Part shown: positions 35,761-46,832 of the stretch, piece after piece
Layout of the letters: every line of letters begins with the position of its first letter
Numbering within the stretch: the stretch's first letter is position 1
Position numbers and translations under genes: made by a program
NCBI GenBank assembly: GCA_016213785.1
Contig: JACQZQ010000095.1
Span: 1 to 56,742, forward strand
From: Acidobacteriota bacterium
Lineage (GTDB): Bacteria > Acidobacteriota > Blastocatellia > Chloracidobacteriales > JADJPF01
Direction: 5' to 3'
DNA: 56,742 nucleotides
Notes under the pieces: generated by a model
The model's input: the letters and a program-made list of their open reading frames with translations, nothing else
Database searches by the model: none
Told to the model about the DNA's origin: nothing

Positions 35761-36222
35761 CTATGCTACGGCTTTAACCACATTAGCTTTAGCTTGCACA
35801 ATTTCTACTGAACATTTTGCATGAGAAGCAACATATGAAGATACTGAACCAAGAATTAATTTCCCTATTGCTCCACGACCATGAGAGCCTACAATTATTA
35901 AATCTGCCTTCCAGTTTTCAGCTTCTCTAACAATTAGTTTTTTTGGAGATCCTTCTAAAATTTCACCAGTAATAGCGAATTTTTCACCAAGGCTTTCTAA
36001 TAATTTTGTGGTTGCCTTATCCATAATAGCTCTTGATTCTTTACGCTCCTGTACTAAAGCTTCTAAGCGAACCCCATAAAATATAGGATCAGGCCAATCT
36101 GAAATTACATGAACAACGTTTAAGGCTCTTATTTCAGTACCTTCAGGCCAAGATCGCATTGCTACTTCATCAATAGCAACATCACTAAAAGTAGAACCAT
36201 CTATTGCTAATAGGACTTTCAT
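35761..36222 (-). CDS. Universal stress protein (UspA family)
   Basis: A 153-aa cytoplasmic protein. It starts 'MKVLLAIDGSTFSD' and has the ATP-binding motif G-x2-G-x9-G-[ST] in 'GSHGRGAIGKLILGSVS' followed by 'VASHAKCSVEIV'. It should bind ATP and form dimers. The ribosome binding site AGGAGG is near-perfect. It is alone in its unit. Confidence 0.95.
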   Translation of the reverse strand: MKVLLAIDGSTFSDVAIDEVAMRSWPEGTEIRALNVVHVISDWPDPIFYGVRLEALVQERKESRAIMDKATTKLLESLGEKFAITGEILEGSPKKLIVREAENWKADLIIVGSHGRGAIGKLILGSVSSYVASHAKCSVEIVQAKANVVKAVA

Positions 36223-36352
36223 ATTTTCCTCCTAAGGTAGTTAGTAGTAATTTTTAACCTTTACTAATCTTTAACCTCTCTTAAGCAAGATTTGTGCCTA
36301 TTTAGAAACTTAGAAAATCAATAGATTACAATAGATTACAAATACAAGTTTT

Positions 36353-36751
36353 TTAGATAACCTTATTGTTTGAAATAAGTTTTAGTATTTCCTCTCTACT
36401 TTTAATTTTATCGTTATAACCTTTTTCTCCATAAGGCTCTAAATTATCAAGCCATAAATTTAATTGCTCATTTAGCTCTTCTTTTATGTTAGTAGTTTCT
36501 TTAGGCTTAATTTCATCCAAAACTTCAAAAACAAAAGCATTTTCACTTAGTTTATTCCAATCTTCTTGAAGGCTTTTACTTTTATGGCTACCCATCTTTA
36601 GTTGAAACCTATTGCTATTTATGATCCCTTGTAGATTTAGAGCAGACCCAATATATATTTTTCCATTAATAGTGTTGCGGATTTGATAGATCCCCATTTG
36701 TATTTCTTGTTGTTGATAATCTTTTTTTAAGTCTTTATTACTTTTCTTCAT
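36353..36751 (-). CDS. GIY-YIG nuclease domain protein
   Basis: A 132-aa protein with the GIY-YIG signature 'GIYQIRNTINGKIYIGSA' at about 20-37. The conserved Arg of the family would then be in the 'HKSKSLQEDW' area but is not certain, and the catalytic Glu may lie in 'NEQLNLWLDNL'. The layout resembles stand-alone GIY-YIG proteins found as single genes in many bacteria and phages. No DNA-binding domain is attached. GAGGGAAAT precedes the ATG. It lies behind pyrG-directed genes on the same strand but is separated by a gap of 40 bp from the end of pyrG. Confidence 0.7.
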   Translation of the reverse strand: MKKSNKDLKKDYQQQEIQMGIYQIRNTINGKIYIGSALNLQGIINSNRFQLKMGSHKSKSLQEDWNKLSENAFVFEVLDEIKPKETTNIKEELNEQLNLWLDNLEPYGEKGYNDKIKSREEILKLISNNKVI

Positions 36752-36791
36752 ATTTCCCTCTATTATTAGAGAATTAAAAGACTTTATTAAT

Positions 36792-38501
<1,710 letters not shown>

Positions 38502-38557
38502 TTATTTTATTTTTTCGCAACAATAACTCTCTCTTGGACAAAGACATAGCTCTGTTG

Positions 38558-39376
38558 CTACGGTAGTTCTCTTGTTTTTATAAATTCTCTTGCTTTTTCT
38601 AAATCGGCTAAAGTATCAATTCCAATAGACTTATCTTTAACCTCTATTACTTGAATACGATAGCCTGTTTCTAAAGCTCGTAGTTGTTCTAAAGATTCCT
38701 CTTTTTCTAGTGGACTACGAGGCCAGCTAGTAAATTTAAGTAAAAATTCTTTTCTATAAACATAAAGCCCAGTATGCTTAAAATATTGGCCTAATTCAGT
38801 ATAGTGATTTTCCATTTCTACAAGCATTGTTTGAGGGTCAAAACAAGCCTTTCCTAATGCTGCAAACCGAGGAAAAGGTATTGGAGCACGAGAAAAATAA
38901 AGAGCATCACCTTGAGCATTTTTAACTACTTTTACTATATTAGGGTTAAAAATATCCTCTAATTTATCAATAAGCTCGCAAGTTGTACTCATCATTAGGC
39001 TTTTATCTAATAATAATGGCTCAACGGCTTTATCAATCGTAGCTGGCTCAATTAAAGGTTCATCTCCTTGGACATTAACAATAATTTCTGAGTCTAGATT
39101 CTGAGCAACTTCGGCAATACGGTCTGTTCCTGTTTGGTGTTTGTCAGAAGTTATAACAGCAGTGCCACCAAAATTTTTAATGATCGTTTCAATTCGGCTA
39201 TCATCAGTAGCTACAATCACTTGGTCAACTAATTTAGCGCAAGAAGTACGCTCATAAACATGCTGGATAATTGATTTACCACCTAAATCGAGTAAGAGTT
39301 TTGCAGCTAGTCTTGTAGAAGCATAGCGGGCTGGAATAATTGCGGTAACTTTTATTTGATTTTTTTGCTCTCCCAT
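38558..39376 (-). CDS. kdsB: 3-deoxy-manno-octulosonate cytidylyltransferase
   Basis: A 272-aa nucleotidyltransferase that makes CMP-Kdo from CTP and Kdo for lipopolysaccharide. Motifs: 'AIIPARYASTRLAAKLLLDLGGKSII' pattern near the N-terminus, 'VATDD', 'TGTDRIAEVA', 'VNVQGDEPLI', 'YFSRAPIPF' and 'HTGLYVYRKEFL'. The upstream site is weak. Its CTP need fits its position before pyrG. It implies an outer membrane with Kdo-containing LPS. Confidence 0.95.
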   Translation of the reverse strand: MGEQKNQIKVTAIIPARYASTRLAAKLLLDLGGKSIIQHVYERTSCAKLVDQVIVATDDSRIETIIKNFGGTAVITSDKHQTGTDRIAEVAQNLDSEIIVNVQGDEPLIEPATIDKAVEPLLLDKSLMMSTTCELIDKLEDIFNPNIVKVVKNAQGDALYFSRAPIPFPRFAALGKACFDPQTMLVEMENHYTELGQYFKHTGLYVYRKEFLLKFTSWPRSPLEKEESLEQLRALETGYRIQVIEVKDKSIGIDTLADLEKAREFIKTRELP

Positions 39377-39439
39377 AATGGGATTTCAGGGTATAAAAAA
39401 GTGTTAAGACTGTCAAGGCTCTAAAGCAGAGACTAAAGC

Positions 39440-39479
39440 TAGTTAAATTTCTTGGATTATAGTCCAAGAAATTTAACTA
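39440..39479 (-). terminator. Perfect 17-bp hairpin after the TonB receptor gene
   Basis: TAGTTAAATTTCTTGGA (39440-39456) and TCCAAGAAATTTAACTA (39463-39479) pair with no mismatch over a 6-base loop. It starts 12 bp beyond the receptor's stop codon on the minus strand. No clear T run follows, so it may be an mRNA 3'-end stabiliser as well as a terminator. Confidence 0.65.
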
Positions 39480-39491
39480 AGGCCTTAACAA

Positions 39492-42400
39492 CTAGAAAAT
39501 TAACTTAATACCAAATTGAATGACTCTTGGGCCACCTTCTCCAAGCTTAGGATTTCCAGCAGAAATATCAGGAGTTTCTCCAATTGCTCCAAAACCTGAG
39601 CTATCAAATTGAACATTAGGCAATCCAAAATTTGGATGATTAAAAATATTAAATATTTCTGCACGAAATTGTATTGCTAACTTTTCGCTAATTTTAGTAC
39701 GCTTATTTATTGAAAAATCAGCAACATTAAACCTTGGGCCAATAATAGTATTTCGCCCAGCAGTCCCAAATGTTCCTGTACGAGGTAAGGAAAAAGCTTT
39801 TGTATTAAAAAATGAGTTTACTTTCTCAAGCCCTGAATTAGGATCACTAACTGCGTTTGGACGGTCATTAAAATTCCCTACCCCGCTTACATCAGTAGAT
39901 AAAAATGCTGTAGCAGGAAATCCAGTTGATAAAGTATAGATTCCGCTCAGTTGCCAGCCTTCTGTAACAGCTTTTGGTAGGCGATTTAGCAACTTAGGAA
40001 GAAAGTTTAGCTCATAAACAAAATTAAATGTAAATCTATTCTTTATATCAAAATTTGACACTGAACGCTCTGCACGTAAATTATTGCTATCTTGAGGAAA
40101 TGATACACCTCTAGTGCCTGAAAAAATACCATTTGAAGCATCATCAATAGATTTAGAGTAAGTATAAGAGAGGAAAAAATCTAAGCCATTTGAAAAGCGT
40201 TGTCTAACAAAAGTCTGTAACGCATGATAATTAGAATTAGCTGTTGTTTCTAGGTAATTAATAGAGCTAAATTGTGGAAACTGTGTATTAAATGGTCTAC
40301 GGCTTTGACGTGTTGCTATTGGGCCTGGTGTTGGTTGATTAATATCTCTTAAACGAAATAGCCTAGTTCCCGTTGAGCCTACATAAGAAATTTGTAGTAC
40401 AGTATTAGCTCTAACAGCATATTGAACATTTAAGTTAAAATTCTGACTGTAAGGAGTACGTAATTTTCTATCAACAGCAAATAAAGGTGCTGCGGCCACA
40501 GCATTAATGCTAGCACTAGTAAATATAGGGATATTAAGGCCAAAAGGTACTCTAGCAGTAGGAGCAAAGTTTACAGTAAATGTTCCTAGTCCAGCAATAG
40601 GATTAGTCCCAACACTACCAGCAGCAAAACCTTGAGATAAAAAAAAATCTTGAGACAAAGCATCATAGAAAATCCCATAGCCGCCCCTAATAATTAGCCT
40701 ATTTTTTCCATGAAAATCATAAGCAAATCCTATTCTTGGAGCAAAATTATTATGATCAGGCTCATATAATTCTGATAAACCCGTTGCTCCAACACGAACT
40801 AAACCTAAATTAGGGACAAAGTTTGAAAGTCTATCGTTTTCATCAGAAAATACTCCTACATACTCATATCTAATTCCATAGTTAAGGGTTAGGTTACGGC
40901 GGATTTTCCAATCATCTTGGAAGAAGAAAGCAAAAGTATTATTAAAAGTGTCTCTTCTAGTTGCACCTCGGGCAATTGTGGTATTAGTTGGAACAGCTAT
41001 GCCTGCAAGAAAATTTGCTAAGTTGCTAAAATCAATTCTTCCTCGGGAAAAAGTATCATTAAAAGAGTTAACTATTGCTCGGCGATATTCTCCACCTATT
41101 TTATATGTATGAGAACCGCTAATTAATGTAAAGTTATCAACTAGCTGAAATGCGCTACTAACACGGCCACGAGGTACATTTGTTGGTGCTCCTAGGCTTG
41201 TAAACCCAGCAAGTGTAATAGTTGGAAGTCCTCCTGTAGAACCTGTAATTAAACCTATTGAAGCAGGATCAAAGCCTTTATCTAAAGGTGAAAAGTCTTG
41301 AAAAAATCGATTGTATCCAACTCTAGTTTCATTAAGTATATTATTACCAAAAAGTTGCACCAAATTCAAGCCTACTAATTGAACTCTAGTAGGGACTACG
41401 GTTTGGTATTGTGAAAGAGGAGAACCAAATCCACTAGTTAAAGGAAAAATTTGCATTCCATCACCAAAAACATAGCGTCCACTAAGGTTTAGATTTTCCC
41501 TTATCTTATGATCGATTTTAACTAAGAAATTATCACTATCATTAATATTATTAGAGCTAAAAGCAAAATTATTACGTGCTCCAGGATTATTTTCTGAAGG
41601 AAATAGCTTAAGTAGCACAGTAGAAAGAGGATTTTCTCTTCTTCCCATAGAATTATTAGCGGCTCTTGCATTAACAATATCTGAAGCACTCGGTACAACT
41701 ACGGCCAAAGGTGAGTTAGCCCTTTCTCTTTGGCCTTCAAAACCAAAAAAGAAAAAAGTGCGATTACGAATAATTGGCCCGCCCACTACACCACCAAAAT
41801 TATTATTCTTAAATTCTCCTTTAGTTGCACCTGGAATAGTTTCAAAAAAGTTTCTTGCATCAAAGTTATCATTTCTTAAAAACTCATATAAGCTACCATG
41901 AAAATCATTAGTGCCAGATTTAACTACAATGTTAAAAACGGCTCCTGAGTTTCTACCATATTCTGCTGCACCTTGTAGCTGTAAGCTAAATTCTGCCAGT
42001 GCATCAATAGGAACAAGGGTTGCGGGTGCACCTGTAACACCACCTTGATTAAATGATGGTTGATTACGAAAAGAATCATTATTATCTATACCATCAATAA
42101 GAAATATATTAGCTTTTTCTCTTTGTCCATTTACGGTTAATGAGCCTAAAGATCCACGTGGTGAACGAGGAGAAACACCAGGGACTAAAGTTGTTAGACG
42201 GCGAAAATCTCTACCATTTAAAGGAAGTCCATCTATTTGCTGGTTATTAATGGTTTCTGTTAATTGGCTACTTGATGATTGAAGTACAGGCGCAGTAGCT
42301 CCAGTAATAATAATAACTTGCTGGCTAGCTCTAACTTGTAGATTTAATTCTAGTTGTGTTTCTACACCTACATCAATTTTTACTTGTTTGCGTGTAGTAG

Positions 42401-42683
42401 AAGCAAAATTTTCTGAGTCTATAGATATTGAGTAATAACCTGGGGGTAGCTCAGGAACAACAAAATTTCCATTATCTGAAGAAACTACTTCTCGCTTAAT
42501 TCCAGTAGCTTCATTTTCAATAACTATTGAAATTCCACCAATAACAGCACCTTCAGGATCCCTAACAGAACCTACTAAACGTCCTGCAAATGATTGCGAG
42601 TAACCTTCTTTAATTAAGCAAAAAAATAGAAGTAAAATTACTAATATCTGTCGAAAAAATACGATTCGGGGCGTTTTTTTCAT
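39492..42683 (-). CDS. Oar-like TonB-dependent outer-membrane receptor
   Basis: A 1063-aa outer-membrane protein. It has a signal peptide (about 1-29, 'KEGYSQS'), then a carboxypeptidase-regulatory-like beta-sandwich ('GRLVGSVRDPEGAVIGGISIVI' pattern, about 33-115), a plug domain (about 120-250, 'GRDFRRLTTLVPGVSPRS', 'NIFLIDGIDNND') and a large beta-barrel ending with Phe. This is the Oar-like class, greatly expanded in Acidobacteria, with unknown substrates. The start has TAGGAG upstream of the ATG. It is a single-gene unit between tmRNA and kdsB. Confidence 0.93.
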   Translation of the reverse strand: MKKTPRIVFFRQILVILLLFFCLIKEGYSQSFAGRLVGSVRDPEGAVIGGISIVIENEATGIKREVVSSDNGNFVVPELPPGYYSISIDSENFASTTRKQVKIDVGVETQLELNLQVRASQQVIIITGATAPVLQSSSSQLTETINNQQIDGLPLNGRDFRRLTTLVPGVSPRSPRGSLGSLTVNGQREKANIFLIDGIDNNDSFRNQPSFNQGGVTGAPATLVPIDALAEFSLQLQGAAEYGRNSGAVFNIVVKSGTNDFHGSLYEFLRNDNFDARNFFETIPGATKGEFKNNNFGGVVGGPIIRNRTFFFFGFEGQRERANSPLAVVVPSASDIVNARAANNSMGRRENPLSTVLLKLFPSENNPGARNNFAFSSNNINDSDNFLVKIDHKIRENLNLSGRYVFGDGMQIFPLTSGFGSPLSQYQTVVPTRVQLVGLNLVQLFGNNILNETRVGYNRFFQDFSPLDKGFDPASIGLITGSTGGLPTITLAGFTSLGAPTNVPRGRVSSAFQLVDNFTLISGSHTYKIGGEYRRAIVNSFNDTFSRGRIDFSNLANFLAGIAVPTNTTIARGATRRDTFNNTFAFFFQDDWKIRRNLTLNYGIRYEYVGVFSDENDRLSNFVPNLGLVRVGATGLSELYEPDHNNFAPRIGFAYDFHGKNRLIIRGGYGIFYDALSQDFFLSQGFAAGSVGTNPIAGLGTFTVNFAPTARVPFGLNIPIFTSASINAVAAAPLFAVDRKLRTPYSQNFNLNVQYAVRANTVLQISYVGSTGTRLFRLRDINQPTPGPIATRQSRRPFNTQFPQFSSINYLETTANSNYHALQTFVRQRFSNGLDFFLSYTYSKSIDDASNGIFSGTRGVSFPQDSNNLRAERSVSNFDIKNRFTFNFVYELNFLPKLLNRLPKAVTEGWQLSGIYTLSTGFPATAFLSTDVSGVGNFNDRPNAVSDPNSGLEKVNSFFNTKAFSLPRTGTFGTAGRNTIIGPRFNVADFSINKRTKISEKLAIQFRAEIFNIFNHPNFGLPNVQFDSSGFGAIGETPDISAGNPKLGEGGPRVIQFGIKLIF

Positions 42684-42810
42684 AACGGTCTCCTAAGTTG
42701 TAGAAATTATAGAGGTTTTAATTTATATAATTAAATTAAATTGATAATGGAGTTGATTTATTATGCAATGAAGTGAGTAGCGTTTTCTAGAAATAAATAT
42801 TAATAATTAA

Positions 42811-42842
42811 AATTTATTTTTAATTTATTTTTAATTTATTTT
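42811..42842. repeat. Three tandem copies of an 11-bp AT unit
   Basis: AATTTATTTTT is repeated almost three times between the TonB receptor start and the tmRNA 3' end. It is probably slippage; no function is evident. Confidence 0.8.
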
Positions 42843-42856
42843 AATAGGGTTAGAAA

Positions 42857-43213
42857 TGGAGGTGAAGGGAATCGAACCCTTGTCCGAAGACCTTTGACGG
42901 CAGAATCTACATGTGTATTCACTTCCTATTAGTTTTCATTACTTATAACAGTGGAAGAGACAAGCATTATAAGTAACTAGCTCAGTATTTCTTGTCGCTT
43001 GACCCTGATCACAATCAAGTGACTCAGCCCGCTAAAGTGACGTTTTCAAGCTATCCACGGGCGAGATAACCTAAAAACGCTAGCTGATCAATTAAGCAGC
43101 TAGAGCTAATTGCTGCGTGTTTGCAGTTAATTTTTCTATGCAGTTTACGGGTTACATAGTTCCCGACATGCATCTACACATCTCATGAATCCCCGTCGAA
43201 GCCTGTCACCCCC
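42857..43213 (-). ncRNA. ssrA: Transfer-messenger RNA (tmRNA)
   Basis: The 5' end reads GGGGGTGACAGGCTTCGACG and the 3' end has the T arm GGTTCGATTCCC and CACCTCCA. GGGGGTG at the 5' end pairs with CACCTCC near the 3' end as a 7-bp acceptor stem including one G-U. The terminal CCA is not encoded, so it must be added. The tag frame at 43124-43092 (GCA resume codon) encodes ANTQQLALAA followed by TAA, ending in the usual LALAA degradation signal. The end points may be off by a base or two. tmRNA rescues stalled ribosomes with SmpB, whose gene is not in the window. Confidence 0.96.
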
Positions 43214-43232
43214 AAGGATAGAGAAGCCCTTG

Positions 43233-43262
43233 ATACTAGCAGTAACCTTAAAGTTACGTCAA
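43233..43262 (-). promoter_or_regulatory. Probable ssrA promoter
   Basis: On the minus strand TTGACG (43262-43257) and TAGTAT (43238-43233) are spaced by 18 bp. The -10 ends about 19 bases before the mature 5' end, which would leave a short leader to be removed by RNase P. Confidence 0.65.
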
Positions 43263-43523
43263 GCTAAGAATTACACCTAAAAGCTATAATTTATATTTTA
43301 TGCTGACTTTTAATTAGTCATAACTCTTTACCTTTTAACTACTATATCACCCGCTTATCGACTAACATAACCACTTAAAAGATTTTTTATATCCAAATAC
43401 CAGATTTTCCTTAATAATTTATTATTGTAAATAAATAAAATTATATTTATAAAAGTTTACAATAATTTTACTTCACTACAGAAAAATACTAGGGATATAT
43501 AAATTTATATTAGGAGAAAGATC
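43263..43523. other. Upstream region between ssrA and the phosphonate genes
   Basis: About 260 bp of very AT-rich DNA with no open frame. It must hold the promoter of the phosphonate operon, but no single -35/-10 pair stands out. A good AGGAG ribosome binding site lies at its end. Confidence 0.4.
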
Positions 43524-44492
43524 ATGTCTCTTGCTGCCAAAAAAACTACTCGGTTAAAACAACTAATCCAAAGCTCAGAAACTAAGTTTATAATGGAAGC
43601 CCATAATGGTTTAAGCGCTAAAATAGTTGAAGAGGCTGGTTTTGAAGGTATTTGGGCAAGCGGTTTGTCTATTTCTGCCACTTTAGGTCTAAGAGATTCA
43701 AATGAAGCAAGTTGGACTCAAGTTTTAGAAGTAGTAGAATTTATGAGTGATGTTACTAGTATTCCTATTTTACTTGATGGTGATACAGGCTATGGAAATT
43801 TTAATTCATTTCGTCGCTTAGTAAAAAAATTAGAACAACGAAATATTGCTGGTGTATGTATTGAGGACAAAGTTTTTCCTAAAAATAATAGTTTTGTAAG
43901 AGGAAATCGCCAAGTTTTAGCCGATATAAATGAGTTTTGTGGCAAAATTCAAGCAGGTAAAGACTCTCAAAATTGCCCTGATTTTGTCATAGTAGCAAGA
44001 GTAGAGGCTTTTATAGCTAAACTAGGCTTAAAAGAAGCATTAAAACGTGCAGAAGCCTATCGTAAGGCTGGTGCAGATGCAATTTTAATTCATAGCGCCT
44101 TAGATAATGCAAGCGAAGTCCTAGCATTTAAAGAAGAATGGGCTAATCGTTTGCCTGTGGTTATAGTACCTACTAAATATTATAAAACACCCACAGAGGT
44201 TTTTTGTAAAGCGGGTTTTTCGTTAGTAATTTGGGCTAATCATCTTATGCGTTCTGCTATTACTTCTATGCAAGAAACGGCTAGGACAATTTTTATACAA
44301 CAAAGTTTATCTTTTGTAGAAGGAAAAATAGCAGGTCTTGATGAAGTTTTTAGACTTCAAAATGAAGCTGAATTAACTGAAGCCGAAAAACATTACTTAA
44401 AAATTAAAGAATCTAAAATTAGAAAAGCCAAAAACTCTAGCCTTATTAAAGAGCAAAATACAAAAACTTTATCAAATATGGTAATAAATTAA
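43524..44492 (+). CDS. pepM: Phosphoenolpyruvate phosphomutase
   Basis: A 322-aa enzyme of the isocitrate lyase/PEP mutase family that rearranges phosphoenolpyruvate to phosphonopyruvate, the first step of nearly all phosphonate biosynthesis. The diagnostic motif [11 protein letters not shown] is at 114-124 and the magnesium-binding 'LLDGDTGYG' at 83-91. The N-terminal '[24 protein letters not shown]' pattern is typical. It has an AGGAGAAAG site. It is followed after 27 bp by the phosphonopyruvate decarboxylase. The C-terminal ~30 residues are Lys-rich and probably disordered. Confidence 0.96.
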   Translation: MSLAAKKTTRLKQLIQSSETKFIMEAHNGLSAKIVEEAGFEGIWASGLSISATLGLRDSNEASWTQVLEVVEFMSDVTSIPILLDGDTGYGNFNSFRRLVKKLEQRNIAGVCIEDKVFPKNNSFVRGNRQVLADINEFCGKIQAGKDSQNCPDFVIVARVEAFIAKLGLKEALKRAEAYRKAGADAILIHSALDNASEVLAFKEEWANRLPVVIVPTKYYKTPTEVFCKAGFSLVIWANHLMRSAITSMQETARTIFIQQSLSFVEGKIAGLDEVFRLQNEAELTEAEKHYLKIKESKIRKAKNSSLIKEQNTKTLSNMVIN

Positions 44493-44519
44493 TCTCTTGA
44501 TTATAAAAGGATTAAGAAA

Positions 44520-45656
44520 ATGATTAGCTCAGAACTTTTTGTTAACCAATTACAAAACTTGGGCTTTGGCCTCTTTACAGGCGTTCCCTGTTCATTTCTT
44601 AGCCCATTAATTAATTATGTTATTGATAGCCCATCACTTAACTATGTTGGGGCAGCTAATGAAGGAGATGCCGTAGCCATAGCAACAGGCAGTGAACTTG
44701 CTGGTATTCATAGTGTTGTAATGATGCAAAATTCTGGACTTGGTAATGCTTTTAATCCCTTAACTTCTCTTAATGCAATATTTCACCTCCCTGTGCTTTT
44801 AATTGTAACTTGGCGTGCTGAGCCAGGAAGCGAGTTAGATGAGCCTCAACATGAGCTTATGGGGCAAATTACATTAAAATCCCTTGAGCTAATAAATATT
44901 GCTTGGGATTATTGCCCTGAGCAAGATAACCAGATTGAAACTACTTTATATAAAGCTATTACCCATATGTCAGAAACAGGACGTCCTTTTGCTTTAGTAG
45001 CAAGAAAAAACTCTTTTGCTCCATATAAACTAAAAACTAAGCTCTCTACTAAAGCTATTTTAAGAGAAAATCTTTCTAATACTAATAGTATTACTCCTCT
45101 ACCAACAAGATCTCAGGTCTTAAAAGTAGTGCAAGAAAAAGCTCAAGGCCAAGATGCAATAATAGCTACAACTGGCTTTACTGGACGCGCTCTTTATGCT
45201 TTATCAGACTTAGAGAATCAATTTTATATGGTAGGTTCAATGGGGTGTGCATCTAGTTTAGGTTTAGGTTTAGCGATTTCTAAGCCAGATAAAAAAGTAA
45301 TAGTAGTTGATGGGGATGGTGCGGCATTAATGAGGCTTGGAGCGTTAACAACAATTGGGTATGAGTCACCTAAAAATCTTGTCCACTTGCTACTAGACAA
45401 TGAAATGCACGAATCTACAGGCGGACAATCAACAGTTTCTCACTCAATAGATTTTGCTTTAATAGCTCAAGCTAGTGGATATAGAAAAGTAGTTAGGGCT
45501 TATTCTTTGGAAGATATAGCTTTAGCGCTTAAAGAGTCAAATGAGCTTACTTTTATTTACGCAAAAATTTCTTCTGAGGAAACCAAAAACTTGCCTCGAC
45601 CAACAGTTAAACCGCCTGAAGTAGCTAAACGTTTTAGCCTTTGGCTAAATAAATAA
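44520..45656 (+). CDS. ppd: Phosphonopyruvate decarboxylase
   Basis: A 378-aa thiamine-diphosphate enzyme that pulls the pathway forward by decarboxylating phosphonopyruvate to phosphonoacetaldehyde. The catalytic Glu48 lies in 'AANEGDAVAIATG', 'GVPCSFL' is near the N-terminus, and the ThDP/Mg motif is in 'VVDGDGAALMRLG' near residue 265. Both alpha (pyr) and beta (PP) halves are in one chain. Spacing of 27 bp to pepM and 40 bp to phnW indicates one operon. Confidence 0.95.
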   Translation: MISSELFVNQLQNLGFGLFTGVPCSFLSPLINYVIDSPSLNYVGAANEGDAVAIATGSELAGIHSVVMMQNSGLGNAFNPLTSLNAIFHLPVLLIVTWRAEPGSELDEPQHELMGQITLKSLELINIAWDYCPEQDNQIETTLYKAITHMSETGRPFALVARKNSFAPYKLKTKLSTKAILRENLSNTNSITPLPTRSQVLKVVQEKAQGQDAIIATTGFTGRALYALSDLENQFYMVGSMGCASSLGLGLAISKPDKKVIVVDGDGAALMRLGALTTIGYESPKNLVHLLLDNEMHESTGGQSTVSHSIDFALIAQASGYRKVVRAYSLEDIALALKESNELTFIYAKISSEETKNLPRPTVKPPEVAKRFSLWLNK

Positions 45657-45696
45657 ACTACTAACTCTAGCTAATATATTATCTTAGGAGAAAACA

Positions 45697-46794
45697 GTGA
45701 GTTCACCTAAAACTATAAAACTACTTAACCCTGGCCCAGTTACACTTACAAACCAAGTTCGCCAAGCACTTTTAAGAGAAGATATTTGTCATCGTGAAAG
45801 CGAATTTTCTTTACTCCAATCTAGTATTAGGTCAGAACTTGTTAGAGTTTATAAAGAAGCAGAAAAAGACTATACTGCTGTATTAATCACTGGTTCAGGT
45901 ACAGCAGCAGTTGAATCAATGGTAAGTTCACTTGTCCCTAAAACCTCTAAAGCTTTAGTAATGGTTAATGGGGCTTATGGTGAACGAATGGTTAATATGC
46001 TTACTGTGCAAGGAAAAGAGGTTTATATTGCTCGCTCTGATTGGACTCAAGATATAAATTTAGAGCTAGCTGAAACGCTACTTAAAGAAAACCCTGAAAT
46101 TACCCATGTATTGGCAGTCCATCATGAGACTACAACAGGACGCTTAAATGATATTCCATCACTTGCAAAACTTTGCCGTAAATATCACAAAAACTTGCTT
46201 TTAGATGCTGTCTCTAGTTTTGCAGGTGAAGAAATTCATTTTAATGAGTGGAATTTAGAAGCCTGTGCCGCTACAGCAAATAAATGTTTGCATGGAGTAC
46301 CTGGGATTTCTTTTGTAATAGTGCGTAAAGATTCGTTAGAGAAAAAAGAATCTGCGGCAACAAGCATTTATCTTGATTTATTTCGCCATTTTCAAGAACA
46401 AAATAAAAATTCAACCGCTTTTACTCCTGCAATTCAAGTTTGTTATGCCTTAAGTGAAGCACTTAAAGAACTTGAATCTTTAGGCGGTTGGCAGATACGT
46501 CACTCTTATTATAAAACTCTTGCTAAAAAAATCTTCCAAGGCTTAAGAGATTTAGGTGTTAAAACTCTTTTAGAAATAGATTCTCCATCCTCTGTGGTTT
46601 TAACGGCTTATCAAGTACCTAAAAATCATGCTTACAAAGACCTCCATGATTTTATTAAATCTCAGGGCTATGTAATTTATTCTGGCTTAGGTAAATTTAG
46701 CAGTGATATTTTCCGAATTTCTACAATGGGTGATTTTAATCATAACGACGCAAAACATTTGTTATCTGTATTTAAAGAGTTTTTAGAACAGTAA
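45697..46794 (+). CDS. phnW: 2-aminoethylphosphonate aminotransferase
   Basis: A 365-aa class V PLP aminotransferase. It starts with GTG and an AGGAG site. Lys196 in 'ATANKCLHG' is the Schiff-base residue, with 'LLNPGPVTLTNQV' at the N-terminus and 'LLDAVSSF' before the Lys. In degradation PhnW makes phosphonoacetaldehyde; next to pepM and ppd it should run in reverse and make 2-aminoethylphosphonate. There is no phosphonatase (phnX) or C-P lyase gene nearby, which supports the biosynthetic role. Confidence 0.93.
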   Translation: MSSPKTIKLLNPGPVTLTNQVRQALLREDICHRESEFSLLQSSIRSELVRVYKEAEKDYTAVLITGSGTAAVESMVSSLVPKTSKALVMVNGAYGERMVNMLTVQGKEVYIARSDWTQDINLELAETLLKENPEITHVLAVHHETTTGRLNDIPSLAKLCRKYHKNLLLDAVSSFAGEEIHFNEWNLEACAATANKCLHGVPGISFVIVRKDSLEKKESAATSIYLDLFRHFQEQNKNSTAFTPAIQVCYALSEALKELESLGGWQIRHSYYKTLAKKIFQGLRDLGVKTLLEIDSPSSVVLTAYQVPKNHAYKDLHDFIKSQGYVIYSGLGKFSSDIFRISTMGDFNHNDAKHLLSVFKEFLEQ

Positions 46795-46832
46795 ATTATA
46801 GGATAAAATTTTACATACCTAGGAATATGACT

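Noticed and set aside
42857-42890. A tRNA gene suggested by the T-arm sequence GGTTCGATTCCC
   Set aside because: The T arm belongs to the tRNA-like domain of tmRNA, with its 5' partner 340 bp away.
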